Below, piece by piece: positions 15,201 to 23,676 of a DNA stretch of 40,598 nt. Origin of the DNA: Halonatronum saccharophilum DSM 13868 (GTDB taxonomy: Bacteria > Bacillota > Halanaerobiia > Halobacteroidales > Halobacteroidaceae); contig NZ_KI912097.1 in assembly GCF_000517025.1 (NCBI RefSeq), positions 150,975 through 191,572 of the forward strand, in the 5' to 3' direction. Position numbers and translations under genes: made by a program. Every line of letters begins with the position of its first letter. Position 1 is the first letter of the stretch. A model generated the notes under the pieces. It was not told the origin of the DNA, made no database searches, and saw only the letters and a program-made list of their open reading frames with translations.

Positions 15201-16160
15201 TTAATCTTTTTCTATAGGTAAATCTTCTCTGTGGCTCCATTCAATCCATGATCCATCATAGTTCTTAACATCCTCATAACCTAGCAGTTGGCTTAAAACA
15301 AAGGTAGTATGAGCTGAACGAACACCAGATTGACAATAATTAATAACCCCTTTATCAGAAATTATCCCATTTGCTTCATAAAGGTCTCTTAATTCATCAG
15401 CAGTTTTAAATAGATTCTCTTCATTTAAGACTTCAGTCCACTCAATAAAATATGTTGACGGGATTCTCCCAGCTCGATTTGCCCCACCCAATTGATTTGT
15501 ACCAGTATTTTCATCTTGAGAACGAGTACATAAAACAACAGTCTCTTGATCCTCAATAGCTGCTAAAACATCATCTAGTGATGCTAACATAGACTCATTA
15601 ACATCGCCTAATCTGTACTCTACAGCATCTCTACTAGGACTGGACATAGTAGTGTTATAGCCAATTGCTCTCCAGTAATCTAAACCTCCATCCAATAGTC
15701 TAACATCTTTATGACCGATCATAGTCATCATCCACCACATTCTAGCCGCGTCATGACCACCACCTGAAGTGTAGATAACAACGGTATCGTTATTACTAAT
15801 ACCATTTTCACCTAACCAGTTAGCCAAACCTTCATGAGATATTCTCATACCTGCATACTCGTGGTCTGGGTCTGTAACATCGCTACGCCATACTTGGATC
15901 GCACCTGGTATATGACCAAGAACATACTGATCATTCCTCCTAAAATCAATTACAGCTACGTCATCTTGATCTTTAACCTCTTTTAATTCTTGAGCACTAA
16001 TTAAAACACTAGAATTATCATAACCCCTCTCTTCAATCGGAATATAATTTTCTTCATCAACCTTTAATGTAGTACGTGTACTAATTCTTACAAATGTAAA
16101 AACTCCAACAATAATAACAGCCAATAAAATTGCAAAAACAGACTTCTTGTTAAATTTCAT
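15201..16160 (-). CDS. Membrane-anchored or exported sulfurtransferase, two rhodanese domains (YnjE-like)
   Basis: A 319-residue protein. Residues 7-25 form one hydrophobic segment after a basic N-terminus (KFNKKS), with no lipobox cysteine, so it is secreted or anchored with the enzyme outside the cytoplasm. The first rhodanese domain (about 55-170) includes VAVIDFRRNDQYVLGHIPGA, but at the active-site position it reads YTSGGGHDAAR with no cysteine, as usual for the structural domain. The second domain (about 190-319) has NYCQSGVRSAH with the catalytic cysteine at 276. Two-domain rhodaneses transfer the sulfane sulfur of thiosulfate to acceptors. A promoter candidate lies at 16229-16257 and a terminator follows, so it is a single-gene unit. 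It shares the region with a TusA protein and a TsuA-like permease. Confidence 0.92.
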   Translation of the reverse strand: MKFNKKSVFAILLAVIIVGVFTFVRISTRTTLKVDEENYIPIEERGYDNSSVLISAQELKEVKDQDDVAVIDFRRNDQYVLGHIPGAIQVWRSDVTDPDHEYAGMRISHEGLANWLGENGISNNDTVVIYTSGGGHDAARMWWMMTMIGHKDVRLLDGGLDYWRAIGYNTTMSSPSRDAVEYRLGDVNESMLASLDDVLAAIEDQETVVLCTRSQDENTGTNQLGGANRAGRIPSTYFIEWTEVLNEENLFKTADELRDLYEANGIISDKGVINYCQSGVRSAHTTFVLSQLLGYEDVKNYDGSWIEWSHREDLPIEKD

Positions 16161-16228
16161 AAGTACCCTCCCTATAATATATTGAGTTTTTTTTCACAAA
16201 AAAGCGAAAAATTTTATCCTTCATAAAT

Positions 16229-16257
16229 ATACTAATCTTTTTTCAAGCTAATGTCAT
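16229..16257 (-). promoter_or_regulatory. Predicted promoter of the rhodanese gene
   Basis: On the minus strand ATGACA (16257-16252) is followed after 17 bp by TAGTAT (16234-16229), a 4/6 match to the -10. The distance to the ATG at 16160 leaves a leader of about 60 bases. The stretch 16194-16330 otherwise holds only A- and T-runs. Confidence 0.45.
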
Positions 16258-16320
16258 TGTTTTAAAGAAACAATATATAGGCCTTTTTTTGTGTTTTTTT
16301 AACAAAGGCTAAATTGTTGT

Positions 16321-16369
16321 AAAACTTAAAGAAGAAGGTATCGCTACGATACCTTCTTCTTTAAGTTTT
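16321..16369. terminator. Hairpin with perfect 23-bp stem, overlapping a stop codon
   Basis: The arms 16321-16343 and 16347-16369 are exact complements around a 3-base loop, with a GC-containing core (GAAGAAGGTATCG) and A/T tails on both sides. It ends the asparaginase/small membrane protein unit on the minus strand. The stop codon of the small gene (16361-16363) lies within its upstream arm. Confidence 0.9.
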
Positions 16370-16633
16370 TTTAATTTGATTTAAATCTTCTTTTATATCA
16401 ATAAATAATAATATCAATTCACTAAAAGCATATAAAAATAAGGCTTGAAAAACAGCAAAAAATATCGGGAACAAATTATTAAAGATAAGATACCCAATAT
16501 TCCCATGACCCATTGATCCTCTGGCAGTAAAAATATTTATTATAGTTATAAAGAAAATACCAGCAAAACCTATAAAAGCTAATATTTTCAATGCAAAAGC
16601 AACAGCTCTTAAAGTTTTATAATTTTCATTCAT
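16361..16633 (-). CDS. Small two-helix membrane protein, unknown function
   Basis: A 90-residue protein starting MNENYKTLR at the ATG 16631-16633, which has TTAGGAGAG upstream; the longer reading from 16678 lacks a site. Two membrane segments are visible, at about residues 14-35 (LKILAFIGFAGIFFITIINI) and 48-75 (LFPIFFAVFQALFLYAFSELI). A glycine-rich loop lies between them, and the charged tail is IKEDLNQIKKT. I recognise no family. It begins 46 bp after the asparaginase stop and shares its terminator, so the two are likely co-transcribed. A role linked to asparagine metabolism is only a guess from position. Confidence 0.7.
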   Translation of the reverse strand: MNENYKTLRAVAFALKILAFIGFAGIFFITIINIFTARGSMGHGNIGYLIFNNLFPIFFAVFQALFLYAFSELILLFIDIKEDLNQIKKT

Positions 16634-16679
16634 TATATCTCTCCTAACTTGTTGTATTAAAATTGAAAAAAATATCAAT

Positions 16680-17666
16680 TTACATCTTTAACTTTAAAGC
16701 AAAGTACTTTCTTATCTCTCCTTTAGAAAGGCCTCTACTGAGCAAAAGCATAAGTAATAACCTAGCTTTAGTACTATTTAAGGTTCTAGCAAAAATAAGG
16801 TCAAGCTCAGAGATATCAACTCCGCCTGCCGATGCACCATAGAGATTATAAACCCTTCCCTCTAAGCATCGAGAAGTTAAAACTACTGGGATACCTTCTT
16901 CTTTGGCCCTAAATAAACCTTTAGTAACCCTTTTGGGTATAGTTCCTACACCAAAAGCTTCTAAAACAATACCTTCTGTACCAGAATCTAAAGCAGCCTG
17001 AATTAACGTGTCATCAGTTCCAATAGATAACTTTATTATATCTACCCTATTTTTAAGCTTATCTGTCTTAACGGTTATTTGAGGTGCAAGATCATAAAAA
17101 TAATGTACCCCACAGTGATCAATATAACCAATTGGCCCTGCATTTAAAGAAGCAAAAGATGTTAATTTATTAGTATGTACCTTATAAATAAATCTAGCAG
17201 CATGTATTTGATTATTAATAGCTATTAATACACCTTTATTTTTACTACGTGGGTCTAAAATAGTCTGCAAAGAATGAACAAGGTTAGCTTCTCCATCAGA
17301 GCTTAATTGATTAAAACTACGAAGAGCTCCTGTAATTACAACCGGTTTCTGTACATCTAATATTAAATCTAATAAGTAGGCCGTCTCTTCTACGGTATCT
17401 GTACCATGAGTAATTAATACCCCGCTAATGCTTTCATCTGCTAAAGCCTCTTCTACCTTCTTAGCCAACCCTAAGATCATATTGGGACTTAACTGCGAAC
17501 TGTCTAGATTAGAGTATTGTAATAGATCTAATTGAGCAATATTTTTCAATTCAGGAACATAATCTAAAAGGTCAGATCCTGATAATTTAGGGACTATTTG
17601 ATTGCTTTTATTATCTTGGCCCATAGCTATAGTCCCACCAGTAGTTATTATTTTAATCTTTTTCAT
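16680..17666 (-). CDS. ansA: L-asparaginase, type I (AnsA-like)
   Basis: A 328-residue cytosolic amidohydrolase that converts L-asparagine to aspartate and ammonia. The N-terminal active-site motif KIITTGGTIAMG (residues about 4-15) holds the first catalytic threonine. The second motif, GVLITHGTDTVEETAYLL (about 82-99), holds the second threonine-aspartate pair. VVITGALRSFNQLSSDGEAN matches the conserved lysine/arginine-to-DG segment, with arginine in place of the more usual arginine-proline pair. No signal peptide is present, so it is the cytoplasmic type. GGTGGGGGTG precedes the ATG. It is the first gene of a two-gene unit with the small membrane protein. The length is normal for the family. 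Confidence 0.92.
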   Translation of the reverse strand: MKKIKIITTGGTIAMGQDNKSNQIVPKLSGSDLLDYVPELKNIAQLDLLQYSNLDSSQLSPNMILGLAKKVEEALADESISGVLITHGTDTVEETAYLLDLILDVQKPVVITGALRSFNQLSSDGEANLVHSLQTILDPRSKNKGVLIAINNQIHAARFIYKVHTNKLTSFASLNAGPIGYIDHCGVHYFYDLAPQITVKTDKLKNRVDIIKLSIGTDDTLIQAALDSGTEGIVLEAFGVGTIPKRVTKGLFRAKEEGIPVVLTSRCLEGRVYNLYGASAGGVDISELDLIFARTLNSTKARLLLMLLLSRGLSKGEIRKYFALKLKM

Positions 17667-17818
17667 AAAACACCCCCACCTTAAAATTATTTTACCTTAT
17701 TAATATTTACTTGCTATTAGTTGCTAGTAATAGATTATGTATCTTATAGAAACAAAATTCATCTTTTATCAAATTAATTATTTTAGGTGTGGGGGTAGAG
17801 AAAGATATAATAATTATA

Positions 17819-20116
17819 TTAATGAATTTTAACTAAAGCTTGGATCTCATCTAAGTCTTTTTTTAATAAATATCTCTTAAAAGCTCTACTCTCTTCTAAA
17901 GCTTTGCGTAACTTACTCTTATATCTTACTTCTTTACTTTTTCCTTCTCTTCCCTTTTTAATAAAGATACTCCTTCTTTCTATAAATTCTAACTCAATTA
18001 AACCTTCCTCCTGCAAATAACGTAATGCTAAAATTATATTTCCTTCTTCTTCACCAGTTAAAGAGGCTAATTCTTCAATTTTAGTAATTCCTTTTTCCTG
18101 TTCTATTATTCCTTTAATAATCTGCATTAGCTCTCTTAAAAAATCTTTATCCGACTTCAATTGAATCTTAGAATAAGCTAATAGTACTCTTTGGGGTTGG
18201 ATATTTTTTAATATATCTTTAAAGACACCTAAAGTTGGAGGAGTAGAAAGAAGGACTAAATCTTTAGCCTTATCATCTTGATAACGATTAATTATTGGAG
18301 TAAATGAAATATCTTTAGTGCCTTCATAATAATAAAGTGGATTATTTAAAGGCGGCAATTCTTCTCCTAATTCGCGCCAATTCCTATAATCTTCAAAATT
18401 TATTTCGATCTCCTTCTCTTTGCGAACTCCTTCTATAGAAGTACCTATTACCTCTTCTATAATCATTTGAAGATTTACTCTACCTCTCCACTCGTTTATA
18501 TCTAAAGAGTAAGTTAAATCCATTTTATCCTTTAAAGTCTCTTCATCTCCACTCCACCATAAGGCAGATATTTTCTTTTCACCTTTTCCTAAGGTTAACT
18601 TTAAATGTTTACCATCTCCTACCTTACGATAATTAATCAACTCTAGACCTTGACTATAAAAACTTGGACGAGGATTTCCTTCTCCAAAAGGGGCCAACAA
18701 TTCAAGTTTGTGATAAAGGTCTAAGTTAAGCTTTGACAATGGTAACTTAGCATCAACCTCAATTTTTCGCACTTTTCCTACCTTTTTCATTTCCCGAGCC
18801 AACACTCCATTCAACCTAGCCTTAAATTCCTCTAAGTTATCTCTTTTCAAAGATAACCCTGCTGCTCCAGCATGACCACCAAATCCTAATAGTAAATCGT
18901 CACACTCCTTTAAAGCTTCTCTAATATGTATTTGAGGTATGGATCGAGCTGACCCTACTATTACTCCTTCTTCTCCTCTTTTGTTGGCCAAAAAGACTGT
19001 AGGCAACTTAAAATTTTCACATAATCTTCCTGCACCAATACCAATAATTCCTTGATTCCATTCTTTTTTATATAAGATAATTGAGGTCAGTTCATCTTCT
19101 TTACTCAAAAGACTCCTAGCCTCATCCTCCATCTGCTGAGTCAACTCTTTTCTTTTGCTATTAATAGAGTCTAACCTTTGGGCCAACTTCTTAGCTTCAC
19201 TTCTATCTTCACTTAAAAGTAATTTTAAGGCTAAACTGGCATTAAATAATCTCCCAGCTGCATTAATCCTTGGCCCTAGTCTAAAACCAATATCAATTTC
19301 AGATAAATTGAAGGGATCAATGCCACTTACCTTACAAAGTTCTTGAATACCAACTGATTTAGCTGATTTTAAAGCCTTTAGACCCTTTTGTAATAAGTAA
19401 CGATTTTCACCATAAAGAGGAACCACATCTGCTACTATAGCTAAAGCTAAAAACTCTAAAAGAACCTCGCTTTTATCTTCTTTAGACTCCTTATTGAGCA
19501 ATCCTTTAGCTAAAAAGTAAGCCATCCCAGCTCCAGGTAAGTGATAAGCAGAATCATCCTCTTCTAAAAGCTTAGGTGACAATATTAGACGAGCAGGTGG
19601 TAACTTATCTGGCAAACCGTGGTGGTCAGTAATGATTACATCCAGCCCTAAATCATTGGCTAACTCCACCTCTTCATAGTTAGAGATACCACAATCACAG
19701 GTTATTATCAAATCAATTCCTTTTTTAGCTAATTTTTTAATTACCCCCCTATTCATACCATATCCTTCTGTAAAACGGTCAGGAAGGTGGTAAGAGACGT
19801 TGGCCCCTAAGGTTCTCAAAGTCTTTATCAAAATTGCAGTAGAGCTTACCCCATCTACATCATAATCACCATAGACAAGAATTGATCTATCCTTAGCTAT
19901 AGCATCAAGTATAATCTCAACACCTTCTTCTAGTCTTGGAAAATAAGAAGGTTTTATACCAAGGTGTTCTTCTGGATTTAGGAATTCATCTAATTTTTTA
20001 ATTGTATCTATCCCTCTATTTAATATAACCCTTGCTAAAAGGTGATCATCGTCAACCTTATTTAATAGCCACTTAGGAATCTCTAGATCCTTCTTATAAT
20101 TCACTTTTAAATCCAT
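17819..20116 (-). CDS. recJ: Single-stranded-DNA-specific 5'-3' exonuclease RecJ
   Basis: A 765-residue DHH-family nuclease that degrades single-stranded DNA from 5' ends in recombination and repair. Motif I is VYGDYDVDGVSST (about residues 80-92), followed by TCDCGIS and the DHH triad in IITDHHGLP. The DHHA1 motif GFGGHAGAAGLSL lies near residue 405, and OB-fold residues follow. The C-terminal 200 residues extend beyond the core. They end in a winged-helix-like segment (KIEELASLTGEEEGNIILAL) that may bind DNA or a partner. It is followed on the minus strand by the asparaginase gene after 150 bp and preceded by the nuclease gene by 54 bp. Its neighbours are all DNA-end-processing genes. RBS: AGGGGAGG before the ATG. 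Confidence 0.95.
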   Translation of the reverse strand: MDLKVNYKKDLEIPKWLLNKVDDDHLLARVILNRGIDTIKKLDEFLNPEEHLGIKPSYFPRLEEGVEIILDAIAKDRSILVYGDYDVDGVSSTAILIKTLRTLGANVSYHLPDRFTEGYGMNRGVIKKLAKKGIDLIITCDCGISNYEEVELANDLGLDVIITDHHGLPDKLPPARLILSPKLLEEDDSAYHLPGAGMAYFLAKGLLNKESKEDKSEVLLEFLALAIVADVVPLYGENRYLLQKGLKALKSAKSVGIQELCKVSGIDPFNLSEIDIGFRLGPRINAAGRLFNASLALKLLLSEDRSEAKKLAQRLDSINSKRKELTQQMEDEARSLLSKEDELTSIILYKKEWNQGIIGIGAGRLCENFKLPTVFLANKRGEEGVIVGSARSIPQIHIREALKECDDLLLGFGGHAGAAGLSLKRDNLEEFKARLNGVLAREMKKVGKVRKIEVDAKLPLSKLNLDLYHKLELLAPFGEGNPRPSFYSQGLELINYRKVGDGKHLKLTLGKGEKKISALWWSGDEETLKDKMDLTYSLDINEWRGRVNLQMIIEEVIGTSIEGVRKEKEIEINFEDYRNWRELGEELPPLNNPLYYYEGTKDISFTPIINRYQDDKAKDLVLLSTPPTLGVFKDILKNIQPQRVLLAYSKIQLKSDKDFLRELMQIIKGIIEQEKGITKIEELASLTGEEEGNIILALRYLQEEGLIELEFIERRSIFIKKGREGKSKEVRYKSKLRKALEESRAFKRYLLKKDLDEIQALVKIH

Positions 20117-20170
20117 CTTCTACCTCCCCTTTTTTTCATTGTTTTCTCAGGGTAAATCAATTAAACTAAT

Positions 20171-20980
20171 TTAAAAATCAAATTCTTCAATTTGATCCCA
20201 ATCTAAATCTAAATTCAAATCTTCTTCTTCCACATCAACCTTTAATGCTTCCTCACCATGACAAAGGGGGCGATATTCACAATAAAGACAAGCTTTATTG
20301 TTATCAGTAGGATAAAACTCATCAATTTCTAAATTTTTTATCTCTTTAATTAATTTCTTAATTCTATCTTCATCACGTTCAAATTGCCATTGTGTATAAT
20401 TAAGAGGTTGATAATCTTTAGGGTAACGAGGATTCCAATAGATTAAAATTATATCCTCTAAGGGCCAACTACCTTTTTGGTGATAATTACCTCCACCTTT
20501 AACCAAAAGATATCTATAAACTATAGTCTGTAAATTGTTCTCCCAGTATTCTAATTTAGGCTGTTTCTTATAAGTCTTCCAATCATAAATTATCCCTTGT
20601 CCTTCTTGGCCAAGATAAAGCAGATCATATTTAGCCATTAATTTAATCCCACTCTCATTAACCCTGATCTCTTGCTCTGGGTAGAATTTAGCATTATCAT
20701 TATAAGGTCTAAAAGATATTAAATTCTCTAGCCATTTCTCGATTTGAAGTGAGATTAGATTGGTAGGATCTACAATCCGACCACGCTCATAATACCTTTG
20801 AGCCAAAGTATGAAAATCTTGCCCCTCTTTGAATATATTCTTATCTTCAGGGCTTTGAACCCAATCGCTAGGCCAGTATAAGCCATCTAAATAGCGACGT
20901 TTAAACTTCAACCTACAAGTTTCATAGGTCTTCAAAGCCGAAGCACTAAAGTACATATCCTCTAAATTTCCCTTTAACAT
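20171..20980 (-). CDS. Free-standing RecB-type PD-(D/E)XK nuclease with Fe-S cysteines
   Basis: A nuclease of about 269 residues of the PDDEXK_1 family. Counting from the ATG at 20980, the RecB-nuclease residues are all visible: H57 in GQDFH, E104 in EQEIRV, D119 in AKYDLLYL, D133-W-K135 in IIYDWKT, and the Q-x3-Y motif in LQTIVYRYLL. Four cysteines, C22 (YETCRLKF) and C231-x2-C234-x5-C240 (CLYCEYRPLC), match the Fe-S arrangement at the ends of the AddB nuclease domain and of Cas4. The length is that of an isolated domain. No cas genes are nearby; a helicase pair lies directly upstream. I prefer the ATG at 20980 over the GTG at 20989 on RBS spacing. It probably trims DNA ends opened by the neighbouring helicases. 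Confidence 0.87.
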   Translation of the reverse strand: MLKGNLEDMYFSASALKTYETCRLKFKRRYLDGLYWPSDWVQSPEDKNIFKEGQDFHTLAQRYYERGRIVDPTNLISLQIEKWLENLISFRPYNDNAKFYPEQEIRVNESGIKLMAKYDLLYLGQEGQGIIYDWKTYKKQPKLEYWENNLQTIVYRYLLVKGGGNYHQKGSWPLEDIILIYWNPRYPKDYQPLNYTQWQFERDEDRIKKLIKEIKNLEIDEFYPTDNNKACLYCEYRPLCHGEEALKVDVEEEDLNLDLDWDQIEEFDF

Positions 20981-21039
20981 CCTTCTCACACCCTTATTTA
21001 TATGTATGATTTTTTAGAAGTGACACTTTGTAGTAATAA

Positions 21040-21192
21040 AGTGGCAGTTTCGTGCCACTAGTAATGGGTAATGAGTGAAGAGTAATGAGTAAAGTCAAAA
21101 TCTCAAAACCTCTTATAAGTCTTAGGTAACAAAGGGGTTTCTGTTTTCTTAAGGTTTTACCCATTACTCATTACTGATTACTCATCACCAGT
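21040..21192. repeat. Heptad inverted-repeat element (copy C, most complete)
   Basis: The order is: hairpin (AGTGGCA 21040-21046, TGCCACT 21053-21059); left arm of 7-bp units TAATGGG, TAATGAG, TGAAGAG, TAATGAG (21060-21092); a core with AAAACCT, AAAGGGGTTT and AAGGTTTTA blocks; and a right arm (21155-21192) which on the minus strand reads TGATGAG, TAATCAG, TAATGAG, TAATGGG. It occupies most of the 223-bp gap between the nuclease and helicase genes. Confidence 0.75.
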
Positions 21193-21212
21193 AATAAAGC
21201 TACGCTTTATTA

Positions 21213-23444
21213 CTATATAACTTCACTCTTTTCCTTTATATAACGCTCTAAGACATGGAATATATAGCTGACACCGATATCATTTAGCTTGCTTCCATCC
21301 CAATTTTTCCTCTTGTCATAACCACTTAGAGTCAACCTTTTCTTGGCCCTAGTTATCCCCACATAAAGTAAACGTAGGCGTTCGCTTATTATCTCTATCT
21401 TGGACTCTTTAATAGAATCACCTACAATTTTACCTCTGAAGTTCTTGTCAAAATCTGCTTTAGCTATTGCCACTGGATTAGATTTATCATCTTTTAAATA
21501 CCAGGCTTCACCTTTGAATTTATCTTCTAAAGTAGATGGATATTCATCAGATACAAGGGAAATTATAAAGACTCCATCCCACTCTAAACCTTTAGATTTA
21601 TGTGCTGTTAAAACAGTAATTACTCCTTTTTGTGGTTCAAACCCTTTAGCATCATATAACTTCTTAGCTAAAGAGATAAAAGAAGGCTCTAATTCTTTTA
21701 TCTCATCAACAACTTCTTTAAGCTTCCAACTGGGGTTCTCTCTTAATTTATCTTTGACATAAAGTGCCATACCTTGGGCCAAGGCTAATATATCATCTTG
21801 TAGCTCTAACTCTTGGGCTAGATGAAGAATTAATTCATCAGCTGATAATTTCATACTAGCCTTTAGCCACTGACGAAGCTTCTCTAAAGCACCTTTAAAT
21901 TCACTTAAAAGCTTAGCTCTAGCAAAAACCTCATCTGGTAGTTCTAAAGGAGATAACTCACCAGAGATCGGATAGATTAACTCTGCTACTGATCGTTTTT
22001 CAAGAAGTCGTTCAACTCCAGCTAACTCTTCTCCGCCAAAAGATTCTAAGAGTACACTATCTAAAACCTTTAATAGTTGGCCCTTTTTATAAGGGGTAGC
22101 AAGGTAGTAAATAATGTCTTCTAAAGTAGATATGGTAATTTCTTGCTTAGATGAAATATTCCCTACCTCTTCAAAAGAAGCCCCCTTCTTCTTAAGTAAT
22201 TCTATCACTTCTTTTTGAGTATAGTTATTAGGAACTAAGATAGCAACTGTATCTTCACTATGTTCTTTAGAATAATTTATTGCCTCTTCAACTATTCCCT
22301 CTAGCTCCTCTTCTCTAGTTGTAAACCTTCTTGTCTTAATCCCGTACTCATCAATTTTAGGATTTGGAAAAGGGTCATTATTATCGACTGGATCAATGAA
22401 TTGTTTTTCCAAAGCGTCTTGGCATTTTTTTACCGGATGTTCTTTGTTTGCCCAAGTTACTAAATAATTGGCAAGATCAATTATACTTAAAGTACTCCTA
22501 CTTGAAGATAATATAGCACCTTTCTTAACATCTTCTCTCTTAGCAAAGGATCTAAAGACTTCAGGCTCTGCTAGAGTAAAAGAACCCATAATAGATTGAT
22601 TAGAATCACCTACTCTAATTAGATTACCTTTCTCCTTAGAGAGTAAAAAGAGAATCTGTTCTTGTAATATATTAGAATCCTGTGCCTCATCTTCAAAGAT
22701 AAAAGTCCATCTTTTCCCTAAACGCTTTCTTAACTCCTTATCTTCTTTTAAAAGTTTCCAAGAATTCAAGAGAAGATCATTAAAATCAAGCCATCCATTT
22801 CTAGCTAGCTCCTTTGAATACTCTATAAAGATTTCACAAGCCCAAGCTAAATAGGAATAGTCACTGACCTTTCCATGAAGTTTCCCTACCTTATGTATAT
22901 CCATCCCGTGGCCTTTAAGGTGACCAATCATAGATTTTACTAAGCCTGGAAAAACTCTAGTTGACCAATTCTCAAAGGCTATATCATGCCACTTACTTCC
23001 TTTAGAACAATCAATGATATGCTCCCATTGGTCTGTATTTTCTTTCAGCCACTTATATATTATTCTATTAATAATCTTCCATTCTTCACTCTCATCTAAA
23101 ACCTTAAAATCGCTATTTATCATTAGATGATCAGGTCTTTCTTTCAAAATTGTCATAGCTAAAGAATGGAGTGTCTTAACCTCAAAGCTACCTCTACCTT
23201 CTATTCCCTTAGCCTCTAAAAAGTTTTCAATCCTACTTCTAAAGTTAGAGACGGCTGAATTCATATAAGTTACAATTAAGATTCTACCATCTTCAATTCT
23301 CTTCTCTTCGATTAATTTAGCAGCCAAATAAGCTAGGGTAAAGGTCTTACCAGCTCCTGGAACTGCCGGAACAGCCATCATACCTCCTTCATACTTAGCT
23401 ACCTCTGTCTGTCCATCTCTAAGCTTAATCTTACTAAAGTCCAT
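21213..23444 (-). CDS. UvrD/Rep-type superfamily 1 helicase (AddA-like, no nuclease domain)
   Basis: A 743-residue ATP-dependent DNA helicase. Walker A is VPGAGKTFT with lysine 33. The Ia motif is in VTYMNSAVSNFRSRI, motif II is FIFEDEAQDSN and motif III is RVGDSNQSIMGS. Motif V is in VLTAHKSKGLEWDGVFI and motif VI in LRLLYVGITRAKKRL. All motifs needed for ATP hydrolysis are intact. Unlike AddA or RecB it stops shortly after motif VI, with no nuclease domain. The nuclease downstream and the degenerate helicase upstream (23677) suggest that it is the motor of a three-part AddAB-like complex. TCGGAGGTG precedes the ATG. The first residues (MDFSKIKLRDGQTEV) match the usual Q-motif position. Confidence 0.92.
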   Translation of the reverse strand: MDFSKIKLRDGQTEVAKYEGGMMAVPAVPGAGKTFTLAYLAAKLIEEKRIEDGRILIVTYMNSAVSNFRSRIENFLEAKGIEGRGSFEVKTLHSLAMTILKERPDHLMINSDFKVLDESEEWKIINRIIYKWLKENTDQWEHIIDCSKGSKWHDIAFENWSTRVFPGLVKSMIGHLKGHGMDIHKVGKLHGKVSDYSYLAWACEIFIEYSKELARNGWLDFNDLLLNSWKLLKEDKELRKRLGKRWTFIFEDEAQDSNILQEQILFLLSKEKGNLIRVGDSNQSIMGSFTLAEPEVFRSFAKREDVKKGAILSSSRSTLSIIDLANYLVTWANKEHPVKKCQDALEKQFIDPVDNNDPFPNPKIDEYGIKTRRFTTREEELEGIVEEAINYSKEHSEDTVAILVPNNYTQKEVIELLKKKGASFEEVGNISSKQEITISTLEDIIYYLATPYKKGQLLKVLDSVLLESFGGEELAGVERLLEKRSVAELIYPISGELSPLELPDEVFARAKLLSEFKGALEKLRQWLKASMKLSADELILHLAQELELQDDILALAQGMALYVKDKLRENPSWKLKEVVDEIKELEPSFISLAKKLYDAKGFEPQKGVITVLTAHKSKGLEWDGVFIISLVSDEYPSTLEDKFKGEAWYLKDDKSNPVAIAKADFDKNFRGKIVGDSIKESKIEIISERLRLLYVGITRAKKRLTLSGYDKRKNWDGSKLNDIGVSYIFHVLERYIKEKSEVI

Positions 23445-23530
23445 ATCTTCACCTCCGAAATTACTTGTATATTTATAAATTGTAATCTTTCAACTTAATA
23501 ATATTCAAAACCTTTAAATCCAAGTCATCA

Positions 23531-23637
23531 ACTCTGACAACACCAGCGACTAAACCTTTGACTTAAATCTGACTAGATCTTTTTTTTTTATGTTCTTGTC
23601 GCGAACTTGTCGGCTCTTATCAGGGTTTTGTCAGAGT
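23531..23637. other. Possible structured leader between the two helicase genes
   Basis: A perfect 10-bp inverted repeat (ACTCTGACAA 23531-23540, TTGTCAGAGT 23628-23637) bounds 107 bp that includes the direct repeat CTTGTCG (23595-23601, 23606-23612) and a run of T on the plus strand near 23580-23590. Local composition is richer in CG steps than the surroundings. It could be an attenuator, an mRNA leader or a decayed mobile fragment. No coding frame is convincing in 23445-23676. Confidence 0.35.
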
Positions 23638-23676
23638 CTAAGCTTTTGATTTTGACCTTCTTAAATTATTTCACTT

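Noticed and set aside
16194-16330. Possible small RNA or second gene before the rhodanese
   Set aside because: A/T runs only; no convincing fold or start. I read it as leader and promoter DNA.
17700-17735. Further heptad repeat copy (TTGCTAT, TAGTTGC, TAGTAAT units)
   Set aside because: Too short and too irregular to separate from chance AT-rich sequence; similar words also occur in the terminator at 31818-31865.
20171-20980. CRISPR-associated Cas4
   Set aside because: The fold and cysteines fit Cas4 as well as AddB, but no cas gene or repeat array is visible, and the adjacent helicase and AddB-like genes give a better context.
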